In this document: one piece after another, positions 36,138 to 47,160 of the stretch
How the letters are laid out: each line of letters starts with the position of its first letter
Position numbering within the stretch: position 1 is the first letter of the stretch
Assembly (NCBI GenBank): GCA_937894065.1
Contig: CALCST010000017.1
Span: 62,001-126,000, forward strand
Direction: 5' to 3'
Length of the DNA: 64,000 bases
Source: an uncultured Parabacteroides sp.
GTDB taxonomy: Bacteria > Bacteroidota > Bacteroidia > Bacteroidales > Tannerellaceae
Program-made: the position numbers and the translations under genes
Notes under the pieces: model-generated
The model's input: only the letters and a program-made list of their open reading frames with translations
Told to the model about the DNA's origin: nothing
Database searches by the model: none

Positions 36138-36896
36138 TTATCTTTTTGTACAAACAATCTGGTTTTTATATTTTAAATTTATAATACTATACTTTTCCCA
36201 TCCAACTTTAGGAATTGCCTGTTGATAAAACAACATTAAATTATCAAGTTTCTCCCGAAAGTCCGAGAAAGAGCCTAGTAAAATTCTATGCTTTCCAACT
36301 CTTGGTATTAGTTCAACATCGCCATCCGGATGAACAAATATCTGCTCTATTTGATTATTCCAGAATTCATCTTCTTGCAAAAATAATGCAAATTTGTATA
36401 AATCTGTCATTGCAAACTCTTTTTCAATAGCACCACTTGCTACCGGAACCAAAGCAACATATCTACGGCTTAAGGCCATTGAACTACCTTTATTGTCGAT
36501 ATAATAAGATTTGGTTGGAGTTATCACCCTTAAAATAGGCATTTTCTGCTCCACTTCCATTTTAATCTTATTTGATGGAGTCTTATAAACCTGAACATCT
36601 GCTATCATATCATTCTTACGCAGAACATTTTCTATCTGTTCAGTATTTATTTCATCAATAGGCTCGTTAAGTATTTTCACACCTTCACGTCGCAATATTC
36701 CTCCCAAATCTGCTTCATTGATGAAATGTTTGTCCAAACTGTCACGTACAACAAACAAGACATCCTCACAAACAGCATCATGCGATTTATGAGTAAGCAA
36801 TAAGGAAACAACTAATATATATCCACAAAGAATAGTTGCAAGCACTATAGATAATGTTCTAACCACGATTCTCCAAAATTTGTTTAACAGGCTCAA
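36138..36896 (-). CDS. ftsQ: Cell division protein FtsQ
   Basis: Bitopic inner-membrane divisome protein. The open frame of 252 codons has no ATG in the N-terminal part. Possible starts are TTG at 36896 (MSLLNKFWRIVVRTLSIV) or GTG at 36866, which would overlap murC by 38 or 8 bp. One transmembrane helix (TLSIVLATILCGYILVVSLLL) is followed by a short POTRA-like region and the beta domain, with KIKMEVEQKMPILRVI and YYIDNKGSSMALS. Position between murC and ftsA is the standard one. The product is clear from position and topology; sequence similarity is low, as usual for FtsQ. Confidence 0.88.
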   Translation of the reverse strand: MSLLNKFWRIVVRTLSIVLATILCGYILVVSLLLTHKSHDAVCEDVLFVVRDSLDKHFINEADLGGILRREGVKILNEPIDEINTEQIENVLRKNDMIADVQVYKTPSNKIKMEVEQKMPILRVITPTKSYYIDNKGSSMALSRRYVALVPVASGAIEKEFAMTDLYKFALFLQEDEFWNNQIEQIFVHPDGDVELIPRVGKHRILLGSFSDFREKLDNLMLFYQQAIPKVGWEKYSIINLKYKNQIVCTKR

Positions 36897-38244
36897 TCAA
36901 TCTGTCAATATTACCGGCACCAAGCATTACTACAACTTCAAATGTCGATAAATTAGACTTGATATAATCAAGTAATTCCTCTTTTTTTATCAAATGTTTA
37001 TCAGATATTGTGACATCTTTGAATATAATTTCAGATGTTACTCCCGGAATAGGCTCTTCCCTTGCAGGATATATATCCAATAAAACAAGCTCGTCCAACA
37101 AAGACAAACTAGATGCAAAATCTGATGCAAAATCACGCGTTCTCGAATAAAGATGCGGCTGAAATATGCCTGTTATTCTTTTACCGGCATAAAGTTCTTT
37201 AACTGAGATAATACTTGCTTTTAATTCTGCCGGATGATGAGCATAATCGTCTAGTAATACGATATCATCCTTTTTCAAATGGAAATCAAAACGACGTGCC
37301 GGACCTTCAAAAGAAGCCATACCTTTACGGATTTCTTCCTCTGTGACACCGTTAAGAAAAGCCAAAGCCATCGCTGCTACACCATTCTCTATGTTTATCT
37401 TAACTGGAACGCCTAAAGATACATCTTTAATTTCAACTTCCGGACCATAAAAGTCAAATATTATTTCGCCATTTCCAATCCTGATATTTTTTGCATGGAA
37501 ATCACCGCCATCAGAAGCCGAATATGTATACATCCGTACATTTTCATTCAAACGTGGTTTGATGTTTACTCCTTTTTTCAAGAGCAAAACTCCACCTGAT
37601 CTTATAAGAGAAGTAAAATGTTCGAAACTTTCTCTATACGCATCTTCTGTTCCGTATATATCCAAATGGTCTGGATCAACAGCCGTGATGACAGCCATAT
37701 ACGGACTCAGCCAATGAAAAGAACGGTCATATTCATCAGCTTCAACAACAGTCAAGTCGCTTTTATCCGAGAGCATCAGATTGCTATTGTAATTCTTCAA
37801 TATTCCACCAAGGAAGGCATTACAATCAACATGCGACTGTTTGAGCAAATGAGCCAACATCGAAGATGTTGTAGTCTTTCCGTGAGTTCCGGCAACACAT
37901 AATCCTCTTGAGCTCTTAGTAATAATACCAAGAACTTGTGCTCTCTTCATAATTTCGAATCCATTGTTTCTGAAATATGAAAGTTCACTATGAGTATTAG
38001 GAATTGCAGGAGTAAAAACAACAAGTGTAGATTCCTTGTCCTTACAATAGTCCGGTATCAAACATATATTATCGTCATAATGTATGTCTGCTCCTTCTTT
38101 TATAAGAGTTTCGGTTAAATCAGAAGGAGTTTTATCATAACCGGCAACATTTTTACCTTTTGACAGGAAATAACGAACCAAGGCACTCATTCCGATACCA
38201 CCAGCTCCAACGAAATATACTGATTTAATTGTTTCTATATTCAT
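36859..38244 (-). CDS. murC: UDP-N-acetylmuramate--L-alanine ligase
   Basis: First amino-acid-adding ligase of peptidoglycan synthesis: joins L-alanine to UDP-MurNAc using ATP. The 461 residues start MNIETIKSVYFVGAGGIGMS (GAGGIGMS binds UDP), followed by the ATP loop GTHGKTTT (119-126), VVEADEYDRSF (acidic metal site), VDPDHLDIYG and LLDDYAHHPAELKASI. All Mur-family invariants that I can check are present. Its 3' end overlaps the ftsQ frame. Confidence 0.97.
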   Translation of the reverse strand: MNIETIKSVYFVGAGGIGMSALVRYFLSKGKNVAGYDKTPSDLTETLIKEGADIHYDDNICLIPDYCKDKESTLVVFTPAIPNTHSELSYFRNNGFEIMKRAQVLGIITKSSRGLCVAGTHGKTTTSSMLAHLLKQSHVDCNAFLGGILKNYNSNLMLSDKSDLTVVEADEYDRSFHWLSPYMAVITAVDPDHLDIYGTEDAYRESFEHFTSLIRSGGVLLLKKGVNIKPRLNENVRMYTYSASDGGDFHAKNIRIGNGEIIFDFYGPEVEIKDVSLGVPVKINIENGVAAMALAFLNGVTEEEIRKGMASFEGPARRFDFHLKKDDIVLLDDYAHHPAELKASIISVKELYAGKRITGIFQPHLYSRTRDFASDFASSLSLLDELVLLDIYPAREEPIPGVTSEIIFKDVTISDKHLIKKEELLDYIKSNLSTFEVVVMLGAGNIDRLIEPVKQILENRG

Positions 38245-38279
38245 ATTTGTTCTTTCTTATATAAGACAAATAACAAAAG

Positions 38280-39386
38280 TTATTTTCGTTCTATAATACT
38301 TACAATTTCATCAACTATTCTATCGGCACTATTATGAAATGCCATTTTAGAGATATTATCGCTAAGCTTCTGCAATAACATATCATCATTCACAACCTCA
38401 AGTGCTTTTTCAACCAGTTGCGAACGTGAATCAGCATCTGAAATCATAATTGCAGCTTCCTTGTTCACCAATGCCTGGGCATTCTTTGTCTGATGGTCTT
38501 CTGCCACATTTGGTGAAGGAACAAGTATTACCGGCTTCTTCAAAACACAAAGTTCGGAAATTGTTCCTGCCCCAGCTCTGGATATTACCAAATCTGCAGC
38601 AGAATAAGCATAATCCATTCTAGAAATAAAATCAGAACACCAAACCGGTATTCCCAAATATGCCTTTAGATGGCGGATTGCATCTTCGTGATAATAACGT
38701 CCAGTCTGCCATATTACCTGAACATCCGAAGCAAACAATTTATCCAAACCGCCTTGAATACTATGATTAATAGTTCTTGCACCCAAACTTCCTCCAACAA
38801 CCAATATGGTTTTCTTTTCAGGTGAAAGTCCGAAGAACTTCAATGCTTCTTCTCTTTTTCCTTCCTCAAATTCCAAGTCTTTCCTGACAGGGTTTCCTGT
38901 CAAAACAATCTTTTCCTTTGGGAAGAACTTTTCCATACCATCATATGCTACACATATTCTGTCTGCTTTTTTAGACAACAGCTTATTTGTAACTCCTGCG
39001 TATGAATTCTGTTCCTGTATCAATGTCGGTATACCAAGAGAGGCAGCACTCCATAATGTTGGTCCACTTGCATAACCTCCCACACCGATAACAATATCAG
39101 GCTTAAACTCATTTATAATATTCTTGGCTTGTCCCAAGCTGACAAAAAGCTGCTTTAAGACTCGGATATTCTTCAACAAAGATGAACGGTTGAATCCGCA
39201 TACAGGCAAACCTTTTATTTCATAACCTGCTGCAGGTACTTTTTCCATCTCCATTCTATCTTCTGCTCCAACAAAAAGAATTTCACATTCAGGGAAACGG
39301 CTTCTCAATGTATTGGCTATTGATATTGCCGGGAAAATATGCCCTCCTGTTCCCCCGCCACTTATTATAAATCTATATTGTTTCAT
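38280..39386 (-). CDS. murG: UDP-N-acetylglucosamine--lipid I transferase MurG
   Basis: Membrane-associated glycosyltransferase that turns lipid I into lipid II. The 368 residues show the glycine loops ISGGGTGGHIFPA (8-20) and VGVGGYASGPTLW, plus VVGGSLGARTIN. The donor-site block SRAGAGTISELCVLKKPVILVP is complete, with NVAEDHQTKNAQ after it. The start lies 21 bp after ftsW. Confidence 0.97.
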   Translation of the reverse strand: MKQYRFIISGGGTGGHIFPAISIANTLRSRFPECEILFVGAEDRMEMEKVPAAGYEIKGLPVCGFNRSSLLKNIRVLKQLFVSLGQAKNIINEFKPDIVIGVGGYASGPTLWSAASLGIPTLIQEQNSYAGVTNKLLSKKADRICVAYDGMEKFFPKEKIVLTGNPVRKDLEFEEGKREEALKFFGLSPEKKTILVVGGSLGARTINHSIQGGLDKLFASDVQVIWQTGRYYHEDAIRHLKAYLGIPVWCSDFISRMDYAYSAADLVISRAGAGTISELCVLKKPVILVPSPNVAEDHQTKNAQALVNKEAAIMISDADSRSQLVEKALEVVNDDMLLQKLSDNISKMAFHNSADRIVDEIVSIIERK

Positions 39387-39407
39387 CTTAGTTCTATTTT
39401 ATCAATA

Positions 39408-40700
39408 TTAATTCCTCTGTTTTGCCAAATTATCGTCCGATACGTCAGGAACCCAATTAGCCACATCTTCTTCCGAAATTGTTATTGGCAATACATTTTC
39501 TTCGTCTTTCTTTTCCTCTTCAGGGAAATCATCTACCTCATTTCCCATATTTGCGGCAAATCGGCTTACACTAAGTATTATTCCTATATAAACACAACTA
39601 ATAACCGTTGATGTTCCTCCACGACTTATCAATGGAAGAGGTTGTCCTGTCACCGGTATAAGATGCACGGCTACTGCTAGATTAATAATAGCCTGAAGCC
39701 CCAATAGCAATCCGCACCCAATTACAAGAAACTTAGGGAAAAGACTCTTACATTTATTAGCTATCATCCCAACTCTAACCAAAAGGACCAAATACAAGAA
39801 CAATAGGAACACTCCTAATATAAGACCTCCTTCCTCAAGTATTATCGAATAAATAAAATCAGAAAATGCCTGGGGAAGAACATCTCTCTGATCGCCATAT
39901 CCGGGCCCTTTACCAAAAACGCCACCTTTTGCAATGGCAATTTGTGAATGCACTACCTGGAAATACTCATCCTTAATCTTTCCATTCTCTTCCACCATAG
40001 GTTCGTCTGAGGAGAATTTTTCTATTCGGGATTTCCAGGTCACAAATCTATCAGGAAAAAAACGACTGTTAACCAAGCTATCCGGAGCAAATTTCAAGAA
40101 CATTACGAATAACATCAATGCTGCTCCCAATGATATACATAACTTAGATATACGTTTAAATGATACTTGTCCTATTGTCATCATTATTATTGTAAACCCA
40201 AATAACAACAACGCTGTAGAACCGTTTGTAGGGAAAATAGCTCCACAAATCAAACCAGCACCAGTCAGTATAGTCCAAAATATCTGTTTATCAGTCAATA
40301 TATCCCGCTTACTTAAAAGTAAAGCAATGAAGCTGATCAATGAAAGTTTTGCTATTTCCGAAGGTTGAAACTGAATGCCAAAAATTTCCAACCAACGACG
40401 TTCTCCATTTATCTCAACTCCCCACTTCAATGTTATAAGAAGAAGTATAAATACAAAAGGTAAAGCAATGCCCAACCATTTAAATTTACCATATGGTATA
40501 TTATGAAACACTAATATACCGACAAGCCCCGCTCCTAAAAAAGCAGCATGACGAACGATTGGACTTATAATACTTGCGCTTTTATAGGCTATAGTACTTG
40601 TCGCACTATAAACAAAAACCAATGAATACAGACATAGCAAAAAGAAAACAATCCATATTACTCGGTCTCCTTTAAATAATCGTTTGAATAACTCTACCAT
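39408..40700 (-). CDS. ftsW: Peptidoglycan polymerase FtsW (SEDS family)
   Basis: SEDS-family membrane glycosyltransferase that polymerises lipid II at the septum with FtsI. The 430 residues have about ten transmembrane segments. NGERRWLEIFGIQFQPSEIA precedes the conserved catalytic-loop region, and VHLIPVTGQPLPLISRGGTS is the SEDS signature. A hydrophilic acidic tail (about the last 45 residues) lies in the cytoplasm. A Shine-Dalgarno-like GGAAGGAG sits about 9 bp before the ATG at 40700, which is unusual for this organism. It follows a 140-bp gap after murD, the largest in the cluster. Confidence 0.95.
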   Translation of the reverse strand: MVELFKRLFKGDRVIWIVFFLLCLYSLVFVYSATSTIAYKSASIISPIVRHAAFLGAGLVGILVFHNIPYGKFKWLGIALPFVFILLLITLKWGVEINGERRWLEIFGIQFQPSEIAKLSLISFIALLLSKRDILTDKQIFWTILTGAGLICGAIFPTNGSTALLLFGFTIIMMTIGQVSFKRISKLCISLGAALMLFVMFLKFAPDSLVNSRFFPDRFVTWKSRIEKFSSDEPMVEENGKIKDEYFQVVHSQIAIAKGGVFGKGPGYGDQRDVLPQAFSDFIYSIILEEGGLILGVFLLFLYLVLLVRVGMIANKCKSLFPKFLVIGCGLLLGLQAIINLAVAVHLIPVTGQPLPLISRGGTSTVISCVYIGIILSVSRFAANMGNEVDDFPEEEKKDEENVLPITISEEDVANWVPDVSDDNLAKQRN

Positions 40701-40840
40701 ATTATTGTTCTCCTTCCTTATTCAATAAAAACAATTACGTTTATCCATGAACCGGCAATACAAGATTCATTTATATTGACCAATTTGGCAGACAACACCA
40801 TAGGCTAAACGCACAAACAAGGACAAAACCAAATGCGACA

Positions 40841-42175
40841 TTAAAGATTACGGACACATTCCTTAAACTGACGGCCACGATCCTCATAGCTGTTAAACAA
40901 GTCGAAACTTGCACAGCAAGGAGACAACAGAACTGTATCACCTTTCTTAGCCATCTGATAAGCCAAATCAACAGCTTCTTTCATTGAACGGGCATCCGCA
41001 ATATTCTTACCCATTGAATCAAAGAATTTATGCAGCTTGGCATTATCCACACCTAAAAATATCAGGCTATGAACTTTTGATTCTACCAATTGCTGTATTT
41101 CAGTATAATCATTACCCTTATCAGTTCCTCCCAAAATCAATACAACAGGAGTTGTCATACTTTGCAAAGCATACCAGCATGAATTTACATTTGTAGCCTT
41201 TGAATCGTTTATATAATCTACACCACGAACTCTGGCCACCTTTTCCAAACGATGTTCCACACCGGCAAAATCACTCAGAGAAGCTCTTATCTGCTCGTTG
41301 TGTATATCCATAATTTTAGAAGCAATACTTGCTGCCAAAGAATTATACAGATTGTGTGTTCCTGTCAACGCTAAAAGTTCTTGATCCATGGTAAATTCCC
41401 CGTTTATTGTTTCTATTTTTATTTGCTTATTGTCAACATATCCTTTTACACCTTCGCTGTATGATTCGTCAAAAGGATAAAGTGTAGCTTTCGGATTATG
41501 CTTTTCAATTTCTTTCCGGATAATCGGATCGCTGTTCCAATATATAAATGCATCCTTTTCTGTCTGGTTCTGAATTATGCGGAACTTAGCATCAATATAA
41601 TTCTGCATTTCATAATTATATCTGTCCAGATGATCAGGAGTGATATTCAACAATATTGCAATATCAGCCTTGAAATCATACATATTGTCCAACTGGAAGC
41701 TGCTCAATTCAATAACATATACTGAATGAGGATCTTCGGCAACCTGCAATGCCAGGCTGTTTCCAACATTTCCGGCCAATCCTACATCTACTCCGGCTTG
41801 TTTCAGAATATGATATGTAAGCATTGTTGTTGTTGTCTTTCCGTTACTTCCAGTGATACATATCATCTTTGAATCAGAATAACGACCGGCAAATTCGATT
41901 TCAGAAATAATATGTATGTTCTGTTCCTTTATTTTCTTTATTATAGGAGCTTTATCCGGTATTCCCGGGCTTTTGATTATCTCATCAGCATTCAAGATTT
42001 TTTCCTCAGTGTGCAAACCTTCCTCCCATTCTATTTTATGAGAATCCAGCATTTCCTTATATTTAGGTTTAATTGAAGAACTGTCTGATACAAACACCTC
42101 AAATCCTTTAGCCTTAGCCAAAACAGCAGCTCCACAACCGCTTTCACCAGCTCCTAAAATAACTATACGTTTCAT
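40841..42175 (-). CDS. murD: UDP-N-acetylmuramoyl-L-alanine--D-glutamate ligase
   Basis: Second amino-acid ligase of the stem peptide. The 444 residues carry GAGESGCGAAVLA (8-20), the ATP loop TGSNGKTTTTM (108-118), VIELSSFQLDNM, LNITPDHLDRY and VDYINDSKATNVNS. Length is normal. It lies 70 bp after mraY and 140 bp before ftsW in the dcw unit. Confidence 0.97.
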   Translation of the reverse strand: MKRIVILGAGESGCGAAVLAKAKGFEVFVSDSSSIKPKYKEMLDSHKIEWEEGLHTEEKILNADEIIKSPGIPDKAPIIKKIKEQNIHIISEIEFAGRYSDSKMICITGSNGKTTTTMLTYHILKQAGVDVGLAGNVGNSLALQVAEDPHSVYVIELSSFQLDNMYDFKADIAILLNITPDHLDRYNYEMQNYIDAKFRIIQNQTEKDAFIYWNSDPIIRKEIEKHNPKATLYPFDESYSEGVKGYVDNKQIKIETINGEFTMDQELLALTGTHNLYNSLAASIASKIMDIHNEQIRASLSDFAGVEHRLEKVARVRGVDYINDSKATNVNSCWYALQSMTTPVVLILGGTDKGNDYTEIQQLVESKVHSLIFLGVDNAKLHKFFDSMGKNIADARSMKEAVDLAYQMAKKGDTVLLSPCCASFDLFNSYEDRGRQFKECVRNL

Positions 42176-42245
42176 CTTAATTATATATTTATGTTCCGCA
42201 AACCATAAAAGGTTATCAACACAGAACTAAAGTTATACTCTGTTT

Positions 42246-43505
42246 CTATCTCATCTTTAATGTAACAATAGTAATAACAGCCAGAATTATACCTATCAAC
42301 CAGAATCGGACAACTATCTTTGACTCCGGAACCACATTCAGTGGTTTTTGTATAATTGCCTGTATTCCCATATTACCAGCCTTCTGGAAATGATGGTGCA
42401 AAGGAGTCATCTTAAATATTCTCCTTCCTTCGCCATATTTCTTTTTGGTATATTTAAAGTAAAATACCTGCATCATCACTGAAAGACTCTCTGCAAGGAA
42501 TATTCCACATAATATAGGTATCAGCAATTCTTTACGGATGATTATCGCAAAAACTGCAATAATACCGCCCAATGTCAAGCTTCCGGTATCACCCATGAAT
42601 ACCTGTGCAGGATATGCATTATACCAAAGGAATCCTACAGTAGCACCGATGAATGCAGAAGCAAACACCACAAGTTCTTCAGCTCCCGGTATAAACATTA
42701 TATTCAGGAAAGAAGCAAACTCAACGTGCGACGACATATATGCCAATATACCCAAGGCTATACCAATTATCGCCGAAGAACCGGCAGCCAATCCGTCAAG
42801 GCCATCAGTAAGATTTGCTCCGTTAGAAACCGCAGTTACTACAAATATCACCATCAAAACAAAAACTACCCATGCAGCTTCTTCCTTATAATCACCGGCA
42901 AACTCAACTAATTTCGCATAATCGAAATTGTTGTTTTTCATAAAAGGTATAGTTGTTTTTGTTGATTTGGTTTCTTGCGGATGAAATTTTACTTCTTGCA
43001 ACATCTCACCCTTTCGGACTTCTATATTTTCTCGAATCACAACATCAGGACTCAAGAACAAAACCAAGCCGACAATCAGTCCAAGACCAACCTGACCTAT
43101 AATCTTGAAACGGCCATGCATTCCTTCTTTGTTTTTCTTGAACACTTTTATATAGTCGTCGGCAAAGCCCAATGCTCCAAGCCAAACAGTTGTTATAATC
43201 ATCAATAGCAGATAAATATTCGTTAGCTTAGCGAAAAGTATTGTCGGGACCAATATTGCTATAATGATAATTATTCCACCCATAGTCGGAGTGCCTTTCT
43301 TGCTCATCTGTCCTTCAAGACCAAGATTTCTTACAGTTTCGCCTATCTGCAAATATTGCAGTTTGTCGATTATTCTTCTGCCAATAGCTGTTGCAATAAA
43401 CAAGGACAAAATCAATGCCAAACCTGATCTGAACGAAACATATTTGAACATTCCGGCACCCGGAAAATCCAATTGATCCAAATAATTAAATAAGTAGTAT
43501 AACAT
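42246..43505 (-). CDS. mraY: Phospho-N-acetylmuramoyl-pentapeptide-transferase MraY
   Basis: Inner-membrane enzyme that attaches phospho-MurNAc-pentapeptide to undecaprenyl phosphate, giving lipid I. The 419 residues include the family blocks [32 protein letters not shown] (catalytic aspartates), [27 protein letters not shown] and the histidine block [13 protein letters not shown] Bacteroidetes-type insertion of about 55 residues (about 160-215, polar and Lys/Glu-rich) enlarges one loop compared with the roughly 360-residue E. coli protein. The start follows murE by 7 bp. Confidence 0.97.
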   Translation of the reverse strand: MLYYLFNYLDQLDFPGAGMFKYVSFRSGLALILSLFIATAIGRRIIDKLQYLQIGETVRNLGLEGQMSKKGTPTMGGIIIIIAILVPTILFAKLTNIYLLLMIITTVWLGALGFADDYIKVFKKNKEGMHGRFKIIGQVGLGLIVGLVLFLSPDVVIRENIEVRKGEMLQEVKFHPQETKSTKTTIPFMKNNNFDYAKLVEFAGDYKEEAAWVVFVLMVIFVVTAVSNGANLTDGLDGLAAGSSAIIGIALGILAYMSSHVEFASFLNIMFIPGAEELVVFASAFIGATVGFLWYNAYPAQVFMGDTGSLTLGGIIAVFAIIIRKELLIPILCGIFLAESLSVMMQVFYFKYTKKKYGEGRRIFKMTPLHHHFQKAGNMGIQAIIQKPLNVVPESKIVVRFWLIGIILAVITIVTLKMR

Positions 43506-43512
43506 TTCTCAC

Positions 43513-44973
43513 TTAAGCTTGCTGTGTTAAAAATATTTCTCTTAATTTTTCTCTGTCATCAAAATGATGTTTTACTCCTGCCACTTCCTGATAATCTTCA
43601 TGTCCTTTTCCTGCAACAAGAATTACGTCTCCTTTGTTTGCCAACATTGCAGCTGTCTTTATAGCCTGTGCTCTGTCGGTAATACAAACTGTTTTCTCTT
43701 TATCCTCCGAATTCAAGCCTTCAAGCATATCATTAATAATATCTTCAGGTTTCTCAAATCTTGGATTGTCTGACGTTAATATAACCTGGTCACTAAGTTT
43801 CACTGCTTCTTTCGCCATTATCGGACGTTTGCCTTTATCTCTGTTTCCGCCACATCCAACAACGGTGATTATTCTGCCGGAACCTTCCAGTACTTCGTGA
43901 ATACTGTTCAACACATTAGTCAAAGCATCCGGAGTATGTGCATAATCAACTATTGCCGTATAACCTTTCGGAGAGCGAATTGTTTCAAATCGTCCTGATA
44001 CCGGATGAAGCGAACTCAACACCAACAGAATTTCGTCCGGCGACTTGCCCAATGATACTGCAGCTCCATAAACTGCCAATAAATTATATGCATTGAAACG
44101 GCCTACGAAATTCACGAACACCTCTTTATTGTCAATCAACAATTCTGTTCCTTCGAAATGAGCTTCAATAATTTTTGCTTTGAAGTCTGCCATCGACCTT
44201 AATGAATAAGACAATTTACGAGCAGCTGTGTTCTGAAGCATAACCATTCCTGATTTGTCATCTGCATTTGTAAGAGCAAAAGCATATGGTGGAAGGTCAT
44301 CAAAGAATTTCTTCTTAGCTTTCAAATAGTTCTCAACAGTCTTATGATAGTCCAAATGGTCTCTTGTCAAATTAGTAAAAATACCGCCATTGAAATCCAA
44401 TCCGCTTATTCGCTTCTGGTCAATAGAATGTGAACTGACTTCCATAAATGCATACTCACATCCGGCTTCAACCATTTGCGCCATCAATGAATGCAATGTT
44501 ATGGCATCAGGTGTTGTATGTTCAGTCGGTATTGGTTTGTCATCAATATAGTTGCACACTGTTGATATAAGTCCAACCTTATGACCCATTACACGAAACA
44601 TATTGTAAAGCACCGTAGCAATTGTTGTCTTTCCATTTGTTCCGGTAACTCCAACAAGTTTAAGCTTGCGTGAAGGATTATCATACCACTGCGAGATAAG
44701 CAAACCCAAAGCTTCTGCTGAATCAGGGACTACAACAAAATTACATTTAGACTCCATACCGTCAGGTATTTCCTCACAAACAACAACTGAAGCGCCCTGG
44801 TTTACAGCTTTCTCTATATATGCATGTCCGTCAGAAACTGTTCCACGAACTGCTACGAACATATCACCTTCAGCAACTTTCCTTGAATCGGACTGAACAC
44901 CTGCTACTTCAACTTCTGCATTTCCATGCAGAACATATATTTTTAATGCCTTAACTAAATCTTCAAGTTTCAT
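43513..44973 (-). CDS. murE: UDP-N-acetylmuramoyl-tripeptide synthetase, meso-DAP type
   Basis: Third amino-acid ligase of the stem peptide. The 486 residues show [17 protein letters not shown], the ATP loop TGTNGKTT (110-117), [36 protein letters not shown] and the specificity motif [17 protein letters not shown] is the signature for meso-diaminopimelate, in line with the Ddh gene in the same window. It is 3 bp from the ftsI stop. Confidence 0.97.
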   Translation of the reverse strand: MKLEDLVKALKIYVLHGNAEVEVAGVQSDSRKVAEGDMFVAVRGTVSDGHAYIEKAVNQGASVVVCEEIPDGMESKCNFVVVPDSAEALGLLISQWYDNPSRKLKLVGVTGTNGKTTIATVLYNMFRVMGHKVGLISTVCNYIDDKPIPTEHTTPDAITLHSLMAQMVEAGCEYAFMEVSSHSIDQKRISGLDFNGGIFTNLTRDHLDYHKTVENYLKAKKKFFDDLPPYAFALTNADDKSGMVMLQNTAARKLSYSLRSMADFKAKIIEAHFEGTELLIDNKEVFVNFVGRFNAYNLLAVYGAAVSLGKSPDEILLVLSSLHPVSGRFETIRSPKGYTAIVDYAHTPDALTNVLNSIHEVLEGSGRIITVVGCGGNRDKGKRPIMAKEAVKLSDQVILTSDNPRFEKPEDIINDMLEGLNSEDKEKTVCITDRAQAIKTAAMLANKGDVILVAGKGHEDYQEVAGVKHHFDDREKLREIFLTQQA

Positions 44974-44976
44974 AAT

Positions 44977-47160
44977 TTATCTCAGTATTAAAGAAATTGT
45001 TTGTCCTTTCACTATTCGTCTTCCAGGTAAAATACTTTGTGACGCAACTCTGCCCATACCATTTATATGTACGCGCAAACCTTTTGATTCCATAAGATAA
45101 ATAGCGTCTTTGGCTCCCATTCCAACAACATTAGGAACCAATTCGTCTTTTATATTTATATCTTCAGCCACCAAAGTGTTAGCGTCTGGATTACTATTTA
45201 CTTTTACCCATTGCTGTTGAGTCAGACTGTCGGTATCCAAATCGATATCCAACTCTTCAAGAACTGTTGAAAGAGCATTCAAATCTCCAGATTTAACTGA
45301 AGGATATAACACAGCCATTGAATCTCGAGCAATTTCTTCTACATTATTAATAGTATGGCTTGCATATATCTTCTCAGCAATTGCTCTCACAACACCACCG
45401 GACATTACACCGCCGGAAGGATAACCGATTCTTGGCTGTCGGATAACTACAATACAACTGTATTGAGGTTTTTCTGCCGGGAAATATCCGCAAAACGAAA
45501 TCTGGTGTCCTGCTCTTCGGTAAACACCGCCGGAAGCAATCTGTGCCGTACCGGTTTTTCCTGCTATATTAATAACCTCAGAGTCAACCGCACGTCCTGT
45601 ACCATGCTTAACAACTCCCAACAACATGCTCTTGATTATTTCCAACGTCCTTTCCGAGCATATAGATTCACGGACAACTTCTGTTGAAAAGCTTTTCACA
45701 ACTTTTCCATTATTCACTATCCTTTTAGTGAATATAGGGCGAATCATCTTTCCTCCATTTGCTATGGCATTATAGAATGTCAGAGTATAAATAGGAGGAA
45801 TCTGAGTTTCATAGCCGAATGACATCCATGGCAAAGTAGTTTTTGACCAATAACGAAGTGTATCATCCGGACGGCGGATTTTAGCTCTTCCGGCACCAGG
45901 AATCTCCAAATGCAAATCCTCATTCAAGCCAAGTCGATACAATCCTTCAACAAACTTTGTCGGGTTATTTTCATAGCCTTTCAATATTATCTTGGCTACA
46001 CCAATATTTGATGAATTCCAAATAGCCTGTTCTGCAGTAATTTTCTTGTATCCGCCTCTGTTGTTGTTATGGTCTGTCATTCTCGAACCATGATACATAT
46101 AAATACCATTTCCTGTATCAACCGTATCACCTGGCTGGCAAACACCATCTTCCAACGCTACCATCATTGAAGCAACCTTGAAAGTTGAGCCCGGCTCTAT
46201 CTCGTCTGCAACAGCATGGTTCTTTGTTTCAGCATAAACTCCTTCACGGATACGAGCCATATTGGTAATAGCCTTGATTTCTCCGGTTGCAACTTCCATT
46301 ACGACTGCAGTTCCCGAAGCGGCATCAATCTTTTTCAACATATCAACCAATGACTTTTCAGTTATATCCTGAATATTTATGTCGATAGTTGAAATAATAT
46401 CCATACCGTCGATAGGTTCAACTTCCGTAACATTAGTCCATCGTCCACCAATTCGACGAACTGAACTTACTCCAGGAACACCACGGAGCAAAGAATCGTA
46501 TTGCAACTCCAAGCCATTCTTTCCTCTTGAAACTCCGGATGTATCAATCTCACCATAAATATCTCCAATAGTTCGTGAAGCCAAAGAGCCGAAAGGTTTC
46601 TCACGCTGAACCATTTCCCTATAATAAAAACCACTCTGATATTTATTCTTCAGGCGCAAGAACGGGAATTTCTTCATTTCCTTAAGTTCGTAGTAAGAGA
46701 CTTTACGCTCAACCAAAAGGAACTGTCGGCTTTTTGAAGCAAGACCTCTTCTCAGGTATGCCTTATATCCTGCAGGTGTCTTATCCTTGAACTTTCTTGA
46801 AAGATAAATTGACAATGAATCTATTCCGTTATATTTGGAATGCAAGAAAGTATCTGTCAAAAAAGGACCGGAACGGAAATCGATATATGTATAATATCGT
46901 GGCACACTTGTTGCCATCAGCTTCCCGTCGCAAGAATAAATATTTCCACGTCCAGGCTTGATTGTATGGTTCGGACGCACCTGGTGCTTTGCAACTTCTT
47001 CCCATTGGCTTTTTTCAACGAACATAATTGTGCATGTTCGCCAAATAATAGCTACCAGAACAAGACTCAGGATAAAAATCGCAATATTATAATATACCCA
47101 GATTCTCTTATTATTGTCCTTAGGTTTGTCCTTTATTTCGTTTTCTTCAGTTTTCATCAT
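44977..47160 (-). CDS. ftsI: Septal peptidoglycan transpeptidase FtsI (PBP3-type) with PASTA domain
   Basis: Class B penicillin-binding protein that cross-links septal peptidoglycan. The 727 residues comprise a short cytoplasmic tail, one transmembrane helix (about 22-43), an N-terminal PBP dimer domain and a transpeptidase domain. The active site shows S325-T-F-K (PGSTFKVAS), S383-S-N (WNSSNIG) and K535-T-G (AGKTGTAQ). A single PASTA domain closes the protein (about 668-727, LVPNVVGMGAKDAIYLMESK). ATGA overlap with ftsL indicates translational coupling. Confidence 0.95.
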   Translation of the reverse strand: MMKTEENEIKDKPKDNNKRIWVYYNIAIFILSLVLVAIIWRTCTIMFVEKSQWEEVAKHQVRPNHTIKPGRGNIYSCDGKLMATSVPRYYTYIDFRSGPFLTDTFLHSKYNGIDSLSIYLSRKFKDKTPAGYKAYLRRGLASKSRQFLLVERKVSYYELKEMKKFPFLRLKNKYQSGFYYREMVQREKPFGSLASRTIGDIYGEIDTSGVSRGKNGLELQYDSLLRGVPGVSSVRRIGGRWTNVTEVEPIDGMDIISTIDINIQDITEKSLVDMLKKIDAASGTAVVMEVATGEIKAITNMARIREGVYAETKNHAVADEIEPGSTFKVASMMVALEDGVCQPGDTVDTGNGIYMYHGSRMTDHNNNRGGYKKITAEQAIWNSSNIGVAKIILKGYENNPTKFVEGLYRLGLNEDLHLEIPGAGRAKIRRPDDTLRYWSKTTLPWMSFGYETQIPPIYTLTFYNAIANGGKMIRPIFTKRIVNNGKVVKSFSTEVVRESICSERTLEIIKSMLLGVVKHGTGRAVDSEVINIAGKTGTAQIASGGVYRRAGHQISFCGYFPAEKPQYSCIVVIRQPRIGYPSGGVMSGGVVRAIAEKIYASHTINNVEEIARDSMAVLYPSVKSGDLNALSTVLEELDIDLDTDSLTQQQWVKVNSNPDANTLVAEDINIKDELVPNVVGMGAKDAIYLMESKGLRVHINGMGRVASQSILPGRRIVKGQTISLILR

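Noticed and set aside
40771..40971. Minus-strand frame between murD and ftsW
   Set aside because: It overlaps the murD end in another frame and shows no conserved features.
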